NCBI GenBank assembly: GCA_023375785.1
Contig: SZWC01004899.1
Span: forward strand, 50,007 to 103,254
Source: Penium margaritaceum
Lineage: Eukaryota; Streptophyta; Zygnematophyceae; Desmidiales; Peniaceae
Length of the DNA stretch: 53,248 nt
Direction: 5' to 3'
Positions 31,269-40,281 of the stretch are shown one piece after another. Each line of letters opens with the position of its first letter. The stretch's first letter is position 1. The notes beneath the pieces are model-generated. The model had not been told where the DNA came from, did no database searches, and saw only the letters and a list, made by a program, of their open reading frames with translations. The position numbers and the translations under genes are program-made.

Positions 31269-31890
31269 CTAGCAAAGGATTCTCTTGACCGCTTGCCAAT
31301 GTAGCGGCCTCGAATCAGCAACATAGCGGCTCACTTGTCCCTCAGCAAAGGCAAGATCAGGTCGCGTGGCCACCATGGCATACATTATGTTGCCAACTGC
31401 GGACTGGTACGGTACTTCAGCCATCTCCTCTTTTTTGCCCTCCGTGCTCGGGCCCATGCTCGAGCTCAGCTCACATGTCGTTGTTATAGGCGTGCCGATG
31501 GGATTACACTCCTCCATGTTGTAGCCGTGGAGAACCTCCTGCACATGTTTTTCTTGCCCCATCTCCAGCATGCGTACTTTGCGGTCCCTCTTGATGGAAA
31601 TGCCAAGGTAATAGTCAAGCTCGCCCATGTTCGTCATCTTGAACCGGCTGCCAAGCTATTTCTTCAGGCTCTTGAGCTCCTTCCGGAAGATCCACTTGGA
31701 GACAATAATCTTCCGTGTCGTTCTCCTCCTGGGAGGCAAGCGCAGATTTTATTCCTCCCACCCACTCAGCCCCATTTTTCCATTGCAGTGCCTCCTTCAC
31801 TGATTGAGGCTCCTCTTGTGTACATAAGGCTTGTCCCAACCCAGTCCAGATGCCCTTGTCGGCATCGTACCTTTCTGTCCTTCTTTGCAC
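31269..31890 (-). pseudogene. pol: E5 reverse transcriptase remnant, catalytic core deleted
   Basis: The RT entry (EEPQSVKEALQWKNGAEW, ALASQEEND) runs to KIIVSKWIFRKEL and then, near 31675, joins directly to KSLKK, stop, LGSRFKMTNMGELDYYLG. About 170 residues are missing compared with E7, including VHQMDV, LYGLKQAP and YVDD. The first strand (TWKLIDRPEG) is also shortened. The connection domain 31269-31637 (CNPIGTPI, PYQSAVGNIMYAM) is intact. Confidence 0.88.
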
Positions 31891-32673
31891 ACGGCTACTC
31901 GTGCGGGGCTCTTTAGGTAACTGTTATTGTTGCTATCAGCTTTTGGCACCATCCTCTCCAAGCGCCTAGTCCCCCTCTCTTGGAGATCTTGGAGACATTG
32001 GTGGACTTCCCGCCTCCACGTCCATCTCCGGTGCTTTGGATTCCTCATCCGAACTGGCCCAAATAAAATCTGCCGCTCACCCATCCCTTCGACAATCCTC
32101 TTTGGCTAGTGCTCCTGCAAGGACGTCACCCTCATTCACGTCCTCCGGCTTCTCCCCCTCAAGGAGTGGCAGCCACTACCCCCATTTGGAGAGACCTGCC
32201 TCCTCATCTATCCAATGGCTTTTCTCGTCGAACGTGACGTCACGACTCCGTACAATCTGTTGTTGCCTTGGGTCAAAGAGTCGGTACGCCTTGCTTCCGC
32301 TCTCATACCCAAGGAAAACACACCGGCGGGTTCATGGGTCCAGCTTGCTCCACCCTTCACGTGCCTGCACCACCGCATGTGCAATGCAACCAAACATGCA
32401 AAGGTGACCCACTGCCGGCTTCCTCCCACGCCACACCTCTTGTGGCGTCTTCCACGCCTTGCTCTCCTTGGCCTTCAATGGCTTGGTCGGTGTAAGGTTC
32501 ATTATGTATGCCGCTGTCCGTGCCGCCTCCGCCCAATACCATTGTTGAAGGCTGGCGTCGCTCAACATGCATTGCACCATGTTAAGGATTATGTGATTCG
32601 CTCTCTCTGCAACGCCATTCTGCTGTGGGGGGTGTGGATTTGTTTTCTGCCACTCAATCCCCTTGCTCTTCAT
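31891..32673 (-). pseudogene. pol: E5 integrase C-terminus and linker, broken
   Basis: 32332-32673 is open with QQNGVAERANHIILNMVQ (here the catalytic Glu of integrase is kept), YIMNLTPTKPLKAKESKAWKTPQEVW and LCMFGCIAHAVVQAREGWSKLDP. A TGA follows, then CVFLGYESGSKAYRLFDPRQQQIV and an eroded acidic linker with frame changes. Confidence 0.8.
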
Positions 32674-33438
32674 TCATCCCAGGCAGCCCGCATATTCACT
32701 ATCGTTGTTGCTCCGGAACGCCTTCACCTTCAACTCTATCTGCCGCTCCACATCTGCCACAAACTCTTGCATGCATGCAAATACTTTGCTCTTCCCCTTC
32801 ATGAGGTAGAGGTACAGTTTACAGCTATGGTCGTCGATGAAGGTGAGGAAGTAGCGAGCTCTGCCAATGGAGCTCTCAAGTGGTCCACACACATCTGTGT
32901 GTACCACTGCCAATTTTGTTGATGCATGCGTCCCCTTTGCCACAAACGACTGCTGCGTTGATTTGCGAACAACGCATGGTTCACACACGGTCTCCTTGGT
33001 TCCATCAAGGCAACTGATTTGGAGACCCCACACCACCTCTCTCTTTGCCATCTCTTTCACCGTCCATGGAGAAAATTGGCAAAGTCGGCGGTGCCACAGG
33101 TCCACCTCTCCTTTATTATTTGTTGCAAGATTGGCATTGCTTGACCCCGCCCAGTTCCCGAGGAGTTTTACGCATAGCAGGTACAAGTCGTCCTCTCTCT
33201 TGGCGCACGCAATAACCTCACCTTTGCCCTCATTCTGGATGACGGCCTCCTTCTTTGTGAAGAGCACCTCAAGTCCCTTGTCAGTAAGGCGGCTAACGGA
33301 GAGCATGTTTTCCCCAAAGTTGGGCATGTGGAGCACGTCGTGGATTGTGCTCGTAACAGGTTTGCCATCCACAATGGACTCGATGTGGACGTTACCCTCA
33401 CCGACGACGACCTCTGTTTTGCCGTTGGCCACCATCAT
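32674..33438 (-). CDS. pol: E5 protease C-terminus and integrase core, open segment
   Basis: A 254-residue frame contains the protease second half (HDVLHMPNFGENMLSVSRLTD), the integrase zinc domain (LWHRRLCQFSP and CEPC) and the core with HTDVCGPLESS, FIDDHSCKLYLY and FRSNNDSEY. The second catalytic Asp (RSDND in E7) reads Asn, and the second zinc His reads Gln. The frame stops at a TGA that replaces a Trp codon and continues in frame into 32332-32673. Confidence 0.85.
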   Translation of the reverse strand: MMVANGKTEVVVGEGNVHIESIVDGKPVTSTIHDVLHMPNFGENMLSVSRLTDKGLEVLFTKKEAVIQNEGKGEVIACAKREDDLYLLCVKLLGNWAGSSNANLATNNKGEVDLWHRRLCQFSPWTVKEMAKREVVWGLQISCLDGTKETVCEPCVVRKSTQQSFVAKGTHASTKLAVVHTDVCGPLESSIGRARYFLTFIDDHSCKLYLYLMKGKSKVFACMQEFVADVERQIELKVKAFRSNNDSEYAGCLG

Positions 33439-33480
33439 GCGTCTCTCCGAGGTGCCATAGGTGACAAATGCCGCCCTGTT

Positions 33481-34362
33481 TCATTGCGTGTGGCAGCCTG
33501 ATCCGGAGTCAATGACGGCAACTCCCGGATCCTTCAAGTTTGTGGAGTTGTACGCCATAAGGGCCTGCTTGTCTTTCTTCCTGCCCCGCTGCGACCGGCC
33601 TGGCTTCTTCTTGGGGCAGTTGCTTCCATAGTGGCCCTCCTTGCCGTAGTACAAGGACTCCCCCTTCTTGTCACCCTTCTTGGTGCCCTGTTTGGCACCC
33701 TCCCACTTGTCGCCTCGGCATCCACTGTGATGGTGAACCGCGTAAGCTGAACTTGATGCCACTGCACTCTCTCGACCGCCACGTTGCATCCACTCGTTGC
33801 GCACGTACTCATCAACCTTCGGGTACTTCAGCTCGTTGGAAGGCCAACCACCAAGAACTATGATTATGGGACTCCAACTGTTCGCCAAGGCCAGAAGGAG
33901 GATCATAGCTTGCAACTGAGAGTCAACCTCCCAACTAGTGGCCACGCACTCCGCTGCGAGTGACTCAATTTGCTGCATGATCTCCATGATGTTGTCACCT
34001 TCATTGGCTCCGAGGGTGACAAGCCGTTTGAAAATGAAGAGCTAATTGGCAAGGTTGCTTGACGAGTAGATGGAGCAGAGTTTTGACCGTGCCTCTGCTG
34101 CCAAGGTGCATCCTTGGATGTGCCCAAGTTGTGGCGGACATAATGCGGACACAAGGAGTGCGAATGCCTTTTTATTGTGCTTCCTGTATTCCTCCTTCAC
34201 CTCAGCCGTTGTAGTCTCCAATAGAGAAGTCTCATCACCCTTTACGATCTCAAGCAGTCCCTTGTCGTCGAGGAAGACCTCAATCTGCCACCTCCATAAG
34301 GCAAAGCCTGTCCCATCAAACTTAAGGACAGTAAGGCTGCTCTCTTGCTCGCTGGCCGCCAT
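33481..34362 (-). pseudogene. gag: E5 gag and protease start
   Basis: The ATG at 34362 starts MAASEQESSL with FDGTGFALWRWQIEVFLDDKGLL. A TAA near 34042 interrupts it, then 33481-33987 is open through LLLALANSWSPIIIVLGGW, a Lys-rich region and a zinc knuckle. The knuckle lost its first two Cys (SLYYGKEGHYGSNC). The frame ends with a complete protease active site VIDSGSGCHTQ just before a TGA. Among the four related elements only this one keeps DSG. Confidence 0.87.
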
Positions 34363-34411
34363 GTCTTGCTATTGGAAGTGTAAATTCAAGCTTTCTGGGA
34401 ACCCCTTAGAG

Positions 34412-34429
34412 GCGTGGGCCCATAACCCT
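34412..34429 (-). promoter_or_regulatory. E5 primer binding site, half-tRNA iMet type
   Basis: The minus strand reads AGGGTTATGGGCCCACGC directly after the LTR. GGGTTATGGGCCCAC is complementary to the anticodon stem-loop of plant initiator tRNA-Met. Confidence 0.8.
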
Positions 34430-35131
34430 TGTTGGCCTGAGGGTGAGTGTGTACCCTGGAGGATCCCTAGCAGTGGCTGGTTCATACCACCAACTGTTTT
34501 TGGAGAGACTGAAACTGTAGAGGCAACTGGTTCCAAGGATGGCAGAAAACTTTTCAGAGAGTGAGGTAATAGTTTTGCCCTCAATTGACTGGCAATGAAA
34601 ACTTTTATGAATGCTCACAAGCAGTGGAATTTTATAGCCACCGATCTAAGCTTTCCAGAACACCAAAGCATGCCAGATTTGGAGCTTCCGAGCAGATTCT
34701 ATGGCTTCTAGAGTGGCCCTTCGTAATCTGTCCTTTTCCCACCTATGAAGGCATCCCTTCCTTCCTCTAGAAGCTTCTGCCCCTCTCAAGATTCTTCATC
34801 TTGCTTCTAGTAGGAGGGAAAGTATCCAGAAGACCAAGATACCCCTAGATTCCTTGTAGTACAAGTCACCCCTTTTTGAAGGTGTGCCAACCTTCCTCGA
34901 CCATCACCTGGCCTTCTAGAAACTCAAGGAGGGATTCTAGAGTTTGAGATAGTTTCCTGGCATCTATTTTTCACCTCCCTTGAGGCAGGGCAGAAATTGA
35001 TCTTGTAGGACTTGAACCCAGGCCCCTCCCTCTAGAGGTGGACACCATTAACCACTAAGCCACCTTGGCTTGTCTTTTTGGTGATCCTTTTTGGAGTCAC
35101 TCCTGCCATGGTGAAGAGCATCTCTCCAACA
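34430..35131 (-). repeat. E5 5' LTR
   Basis: It is the partner of 29982-30683. The TATA box on the minus strand (TATAAAA) is at 34630-34636. The first 150 bases of the pair differ at roughly a dozen positions by eye, so the insertion is not recent. Confidence 0.93.
35008..35062 (-). promoter_or_regulatory. tRNA-like A/B-box module, E5 5' LTR
   Basis: The minus strand reads TGGCTTAGTGGTTAATGG (35062-35045), then GGTTCAAGTCC (35018-35008). Both fit the Pol III A- and B-box consensus, spaced as in a tRNA gene. The module begins about 70 bases into the LTR. The 3' acceptor strand does not pair with the 5' side, so it is tRNA-derived rather than a tRNA gene. Confidence 0.65.
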
Positions 35132-35136
35132 ATGCC

Positions 35137-36450
35137 GAATTGTGAAGCCAATTTGTGCCATGAAGTTGTCAATCTGTTGGTACCATCATCGGAGTGATTT
35201 TTTTAGCCCGTACAAGGACTTTCGTAGCTTGCACACCTTACCCTCTGGTGCTTCCATCCCCTTCAATACCTGCATGTAGATGTCTTTGTCCATGATACCG
35301 GTGAGGAAGGCCATTTTTACGTCCATCTAGTGAAGCTCCATATCCTTCAGGAATCCCACCGCAAGGATTGCCCGGATGCTTGTGAACATGGCGACGGGGG
35401 TGAACATCTCATTATGGTGCTTGCCTTTACGCTCCCCGTACCCCGTCACCACAAGCCGTGCCTTATACCTATCCACCACACCTTCTTTTGTGAACTTGGT
35501 CTTGAAGACCCACTTGGAGCCCATGACTTGGCATCTTTTGGCCGGTCAAGGAGCTTCCACGTGTCGTTTTCTACAATGGACACGAGCTCCAACTTGATGG
35601 CGGCCTCCCATTGCTTCCCCTCCGGCCGCGCAAATGCCTCTTGCACGGTCGTGGCCTCCATTGATGCACCCAGCATGCACCGCATCATGCCGATCCATCA
35701 ACGAGTGCCTGCGTTCAAGCGCTTCCCCGCTCTCTGTTGCCTCCTGCTGCGGTATGGTAGTTTTGGTGGCCCCTTGTCACTCTGTTGCGTTCCTTCTGAC
35801 TCTGCTCGCTCCGGTGAACCATCGACCGGAAAGCTCCCCGATGGTCTCTCCGGCTTTGGCAAAACATTGATTGGACAGGCGGTACGTCCGGAGAATTTTT
35901 CTTTGCTGCCCAACGCTAACTCCGCCACGAGTGCGGGCTTTGGCACTCGCAGTGCCTCCTCTGACAGATGTTTCTGTCGGATCTCCGGCCCAGCTGCATC
36001 ATTGTCGGACTCCTCTACGTTGGCTGCTGCTCCTGTTGCACCGTCATGCTCTGACGTCACATCTTTAACCTCCGCGTCTGCCAGCTACTTCATGTAGTCG
36101 AGGAGCTGGAACCACTCCACCAGTTTCATAGTTTTCCCAACGTCCATGTCGTTGCTGCTGTTGCTGAAGCTCTGCTGCTTACCGAACTCAACGTCACAAC
36201 TGCAAATGATCTCTTGCGTGCGTGGGTCCTCAAGCCAGTAAGCCTTTTGTACGCTCTTGTAGCCAAGAAAAAAACACGGCTTCACCCGCGGTTCTAGCTT
36301 GTTGTCGCATCACCGCGCCACATGCACCATCGCGTACACCTTGCACCCAAACACCTTCAGGTATGCCACCTTTGGCTTGCACCCGCTGGAAACCTCCTGT
36401 GGCATCTTCAAGCCATCCTTACCCACCCCACAGCTAAGGCACTGTGCCTT
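35137..36450 (-). pseudogene. pol: E6 integrase C-terminus, linker and RT N-terminal half
   Basis: Reading leftward: LKMPQEVSSGCKPKVAYLKVFGCKVYAMVHVA and PCFFLGYKSVQKAYWLEDPRTQEIICSCDVEF (integrase C-terminus). An acidic linker follows (35698-36060), then ATTVQEAFARPEGKQWEAAIKLELVSIVENDTWKLLDRP. 35327-35524 gives SKWVFKTKFTKEGVVDRYKARLVVTGYGERKG, then a TAG where Gln is expected, then MDVKMAFLTGIMDKD and LRKSLYGLKKS. It is cut at 35137 by E5 before the YMDD box, which lies at about 29900. Confidence 0.82.
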
Positions 36451-37060
36451 GTTATGGATGTACTTTGCGACAGCGCCATAGGTGATCTTGTCCTCCGACC
36501 TTCCTTTGAGGACGGTGATGAGTGGACCTCACATGTTAGGTAGAGCCATGGGGAAGACCATTACCTGCAGTTGCAGGTCAATCTTCCACCCCACAACACT
36601 GCATTGCGAAGCAAGCAAATCAATCTCTTGCATGAAGGAGATGACATCATCTCCCGCCTCGATTCTCAACGTGAAAATCGCTTCATAGCGAAGACTTTGT
36701 TCCCGAGTGATTTGGATTGGTGGATGGAAAAGATGTTTTTTCAAGCTTTGGCTACCATCTTGCAGCCTTAGAAGTATCCCCATTGTGATGCGGCTGTCCC
36801 GGAAACCAGGAGCATGAGCGCCTCCGTGTTCTTATTCTCGAAGAACTGCTTCTCCTTATCCACAGCTGTCACCTCTGCAAGCACCTCCGTTCCCAAATTG
36901 ACCCCAAGCAGTCCCTTATGCGCGAGGTGTAGCTCAAACTACCACCTCCAGAGCCCAAAGCTTGGGCCACTCGCATAGTTCTGGATGGGCCTCCTTATGT
37001 GCCCTTTGCACAGATTCTACTCCAACAGGTTCTGAGAACTTCACGGCGACATTGTTCGAG
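36451..37060 (-). pseudogene. gag: E6 gag, broken
   Basis: Near 36950 the minus strand reads FGLWRW, stop, FELHLAHKGLLGVN, the Copia gag N-terminal pattern. Further on, 36529-36783 is open with LRYEAIFTLRIEAGDDVISFMQEIDLLASQCSVVGWKIDLQLQ. After YGAVAKYIHNKAQCLSC the zinc knuckle is cut short and joined to integrase sequence. Confidence 0.75.
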
Positions 37061-37111
37061 TTGAAAATCCTATGTGTTGCGGAAAACGTGAATGTCTTGG
37101 AGGGGATCAAC

Positions 37112-37128
37112 GTGGGCAAATAACCCTT
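37112..37128 (-). promoter_or_regulatory. E6 primer binding site, mutated half-tRNA type
   Basis: The minus strand reads AAGGGTTATTTGCCCACG after the LTR end TTGACA. It differs from E5 by TT for GG in the middle of the anticodon-arm match. Confidence 0.65.
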
Positions 37129-38123
37129 TGTCAACAAATCTGCAAGGTGCGGTCCTGGCTTGGTGTGACCTTCTCTAGCGGTTCACAGAATTTTTTCTGG
37201 GTGAATCTGAAACTCAGCATGAGCTTTTTGGTCACCTCACGTTATGGGAGGAGTGATTTAAAGAAAGTCAGTCTTGCGAAGAGAATCATGCAATTTTGCT
37301 ATACGTTTTGTACATGGACATGATCTGCACATTTATACGGCTAGTTACGAGCTCTACAAGGCACGAAATGCTACACAATTTGGGTAACTATAGGGGCAAG
37401 TTACATTTGCCAAAGTGCACGTGTCACCCACCATAGAAACGCCTAAAGCCTCCATGGTGCGCACACCTCGTGGGACCTTCCTTCACATGCAAAGTGCCCT
37501 TCCCAAGGCGCAGATCCTCTTTCATGTGATGGAGGGCTCCCCTGCACTGTTTCGACACACCTCCCCCACTTTTAGGTGAGTTTGATGATGGGGTGTGACA
37601 GGGTTTGAAATCTGTCCGTGGACCTGTAGTCAGAATTCTGACAAAGTCCTTGAGTAACAAAATGTACTACTGAGTTTCGGATACCGAGCCAGGATTTTGG
37701 CTAAGTCCCTCAGTAACAACCTGAACTACTAGAGAATATCCAGTAGTAATGTCCAGTGGAGAACATCCGGTGGATGTTATCCACTGGACGCCTCGGCGGT
37801 CTTCCAGGGAAAAATCCCTAAATGGACATTTGTTACTCGGTCTGGTCGATTTTTCACCGAAAATCGAGTCGCAGCCTGCTCCAAGAGCTGCCGCACACAC
37901 CCCAATTTTGGAAGTTCATATCTTCCTCGTTACTTGTCTGATTCCGGTGAAACAACTTCCACTGAATTTTGTAAACTGTCAAGTTTCAGGGGCAATCCTT
38001 CATTTGAGGATCAGATAAATCCTCAAGCCGCTAGATCCAATTGCAAGGATATTCCTCTCTTTCACGGCTTGCCAGCGCCTCCGGGTGCTGCACTTGAGCA
38101 TGCGGAGCGGAAAATTTTCAACA
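37129..38123 (-). repeat. E6 5' LTR (family C)
   Basis: The plus-strand ends are TGTCAACAAATC and TTTTCAACA, 995 bp. GTATAAATGTGC on the minus strand (about 37328-37340) is a TATA candidate. It matches the solo LTR in E3. Confidence 0.88.
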
Positions 38124-38555
38124 GGGTTTATTGGGAGTGATTGGGACCTGGCAGGAAGCCGGATTGGTCTTCGAGGATGAATGAGAAGGACCTGGAGAGG
38201 TTTGCCGTGAAGAGGATGCCTCGTGGTGCTGGTGTGCGGGTGAAGTCTTCCTATGTGGGCTGAACAGAGGTTCATCAGCAAGAATCTCAAGACGCTTGAG
38301 GTTGAGGAATGCTGAGCATGGATTTCGGATGTAGAAGGTGAGGAAAATATATGCTGACCCAGAAGCTGGTGACGAAGGGTCATTCCTGATGGTGATTATG
38401 AAATGTGAACCGGGTGGAAGGCCGGCAGGCGGGGGAACGTGGTCGGGGTTTATTCTAGTACATGCCTCCTGTGCTCCAACATAGGGTAGAAAAGGCTGAG
38501 AGGTGCTGTTGAGCGATCTGGACAACAAGGAAGCACTGTTGCTTTGATGATTCAC
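38118..38555 (-). CDS. Unrecognised open frame right of E6
   Basis: A 145-residue frame begins MNHQSNSASLLS, has a central GSHFIITIRNDPSS and FLNLKRLEILADEP, and ends in a Ser/His-rich tail running into the E6 LTR. Its central part has normal amino-acid composition, but I recognise no family. The last residues come from the LTR, so if it is real it is truncated by E6. Confidence 0.25.
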   Translation of the reverse strand: MNHQSNSASLLSRSLNSTSQPFLPYVGAQEACTRINPDHVPPPAGLPPGSHFIITIRNDPSSPASGSAYIFLTFYIRNPCSAFLNLKRLEILADEPLFSPHRKTSPAHQHHEASSSRQTSPGPSHSSSKTNPASCQVPITPNKPC

Positions 38556-38661
38556 TTGGACATTGGTGGAAAACTGGCATGGCTCACACAGGAAAACCCA
38601 GTTGAGCGTCCTGAATCACAACCGAGAGATCGAAGGTCGGGGACAGATGAGGGGGTGGAAA

Positions 38662-38693
<32 letters not shown>

Positions 38694-39489
38694 NAAAGGG
38701 GGGCGAGAGGACTGATGTGGTGGGGCACATTTTGAGGACCAATCAGTTTTGCAGGACGAGGATAAACCTGCTAAGCTTCACTCAGTAGGTTCATCCTTGT
38801 GCAACCTCTTGCAATTGCTCCTGCCAGAGCCATAGCAAACATTGGAGTCGCCCCCACAGATCTTCCCCATCACCTGGCTAGGAGAAAGAAGGGTGGAAAC
38901 AGGTTGGGAGTTGAGGGTTTTTCGGGGGGAGGGGGTAATGGGGAATTTATAGGATTCATTCCAAAAGCAACAACTTGTTCCATCGTTTGGCAGGGACATG
39001 AAGGCTGAGCACAAGTCTAACCTCATACACTGCCACAATGAATTCATGAATATGTGGAGAGGCCACACTTGAATGCACAAGGAGCCATAAATCACTTTAT
39101 ATGTTATTCTAGTTACATGGATTTAGGAAGGAGTAACAGTGACAGGTGTGTAGTTTTGAAAATGATCTTGCACGTGGGTGAGTTCACCAGCATTGGTGGC
39201 CCTTCACAACACAAGCAGAGAGCTCAATGGATGAAGAATCCTGAACACATCCGACACATTTTACTCTTTTGTTCTTACCCCTCGTCGTTTCCAAACTCCC
39301 CCCCCCCATACCCATCATACTTTACAGAACCAACCCCCTAGGCCACCGAAAAAAATCTGGCAGTGACTAGGCTGGACAATAGACCCTATGCACTACTCAT
39401 ATGGACAAAATTCATCAAAGATACCCATGGCATGTTAAAATTGTGCAATAAGCATAACTAGGAACCAGCATTTGAACAACATGCAAGCA
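38556..39489. other. Unassigned region with a poly-G run and an N
   Basis: It contains 32 consecutive G at 38662-38693 followed by a single N at 38694, probably an assembly or sequencing join. The rest has no recognised gene, and I find no similarity to the LTRs in the window. Confidence 0.5.
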
Positions 39490-39494
39490 CAAAT

Positions 39495-40213
39495 TGTTGA
39501 CATGGTGTGCCCCTTGCCATGAGTGCCGTTGATCGTACTCCCTGGTTCGACCACTGAGGAGTGGTCAAACACCTGATCTGAATTTAGATTTGGATTTCTT
39601 GGATTTTTCTATGCAAGATCAAGCTTTGAATTGCTCGATTTGAGTGAGTATTCAGAAAGTTAGCCTAGCCAGAAAAGACGGGTGTTGGGTGGGTGGAATC
39701 TGGTACCCGCCATGGGTGGCGGGATATTCCACCGCCAGGGATCCGAGTTCATTCCTTATGGTCTCCAAATGCACCAGGGGCATGAATGAGGAGACCATAA
39801 GGACCTCCTTGACCAGGATGAACTTCTCGTTGACTTCTGGGCGAAGAAAGGCACTTCGACGGGTCATCGTCAAAGCGCCTCCCGTTGCCTAGGGTGCAAG
39901 ACCAGGTTAGCGGCTCCACCAAGGGTTACTTCGACGGCCGTAGCAGGGGCTCTACTGCTCCGTTTTGGGCGTGCTTGGATGCTTTGGAAAGCTTATATCA
40001 CAGGCTATAAGGATCTTGTGTAATCTTACTATTCTAAAAAATGTGTTTCGATGCAGATCTACTGAATGCGACGTGTTCTGCCCACTCTTGCCCGTGATCC
40101 TTGTGCTCCACACTCTTCACCATTGGTGCCCATTGGCCGCCCAAACATTGGTAACGTGCTTCACTGAGAGCTAGGCATCCTTGAGGGTGCCTCCACACCC
40201 ACAAGAGCTAATA
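39495..40213 (+). repeat. E7 5' LTR
   Basis: It starts TGTTGACATGG and ends GCTAATA, a change of the usual GCCAACA. The flank is CAAAT (39490-39494). Confidence 0.9.
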
Positions 40214-40237
40214 AAAGGGTTATGGGCCCACGTGCCT
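40214..40237 (+). promoter_or_regulatory. E7 primer binding site, half-tRNA iMet type
   Basis: AAAGGGTTATGGGCCCACGT follows the LTR. GGGTTATGGGCCCAC is an uninterrupted match to the complement of the initiator tRNA-Met anticodon arm. Confidence 0.8.
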
Positions 40238-40281
40238 AGAAGGACCCTAGCTCATTATCCTTCACGCCACCGCCGCGCGCC

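Larger units (their letters stand above)
29982..35131 (-). mobile_element. E5: Ty1/Copia element inserted in E6, RT core deleted
   Basis: The LTRs are 34430-35131 (5') and 29982-30683 (3'), 702 bp each, with TGTTGG and CAACA ends on the plus strand. The flanks are CTGCC (29977-29981) and ATGCC (35132-35136). A perfect half-tRNA primer site lies at 34412-34429, and the purine tract AAGGGGAAGAT lies before the 3' LTR. gag to integrase is one frame interrupted by four stops. RT is missing its catalytic centre, while RNase H is intact. The proteins are of the E1/E3/E7 type but the LTR is different, which suggests LTR replacement or an ancient split. Confidence 0.95.
27982..38123 (-). mobile_element. 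E6: Ty1/Copia element split by E5, internally deleted
   Basis: The 5' LTR is 37129-38123 and the 3' LTR about 27982-28891. The flanks AGGTT (27977-27981) and GGGTT (38124-38128) are a possible 4/5 duplication. The internal sequence is in two pieces, 35137-37128 and 28892-29981, because E5 (29982-35131) sits in the middle of RT. E6 also has its own deletion joining mid-gag to the integrase C-terminus near 36425-36440, removing the zinc knuckle, protease and integrase core. It was non-autonomous before or after E5 arrived. Its LTR is family C, the same as the solo LTR in E3. Confidence 0.88.

Noticed and set aside
32215..32922. A 235-residue plus-strand frame
   Set aside because: It is antisense to the E5 integrase region, which has clear motifs on the minus strand.
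35008..35062. A genuine tRNA gene in the E5 LTR
   Set aside because: No pairing acceptor stem or proper anticodon stem is visible; only the internal boxes are recognisable.
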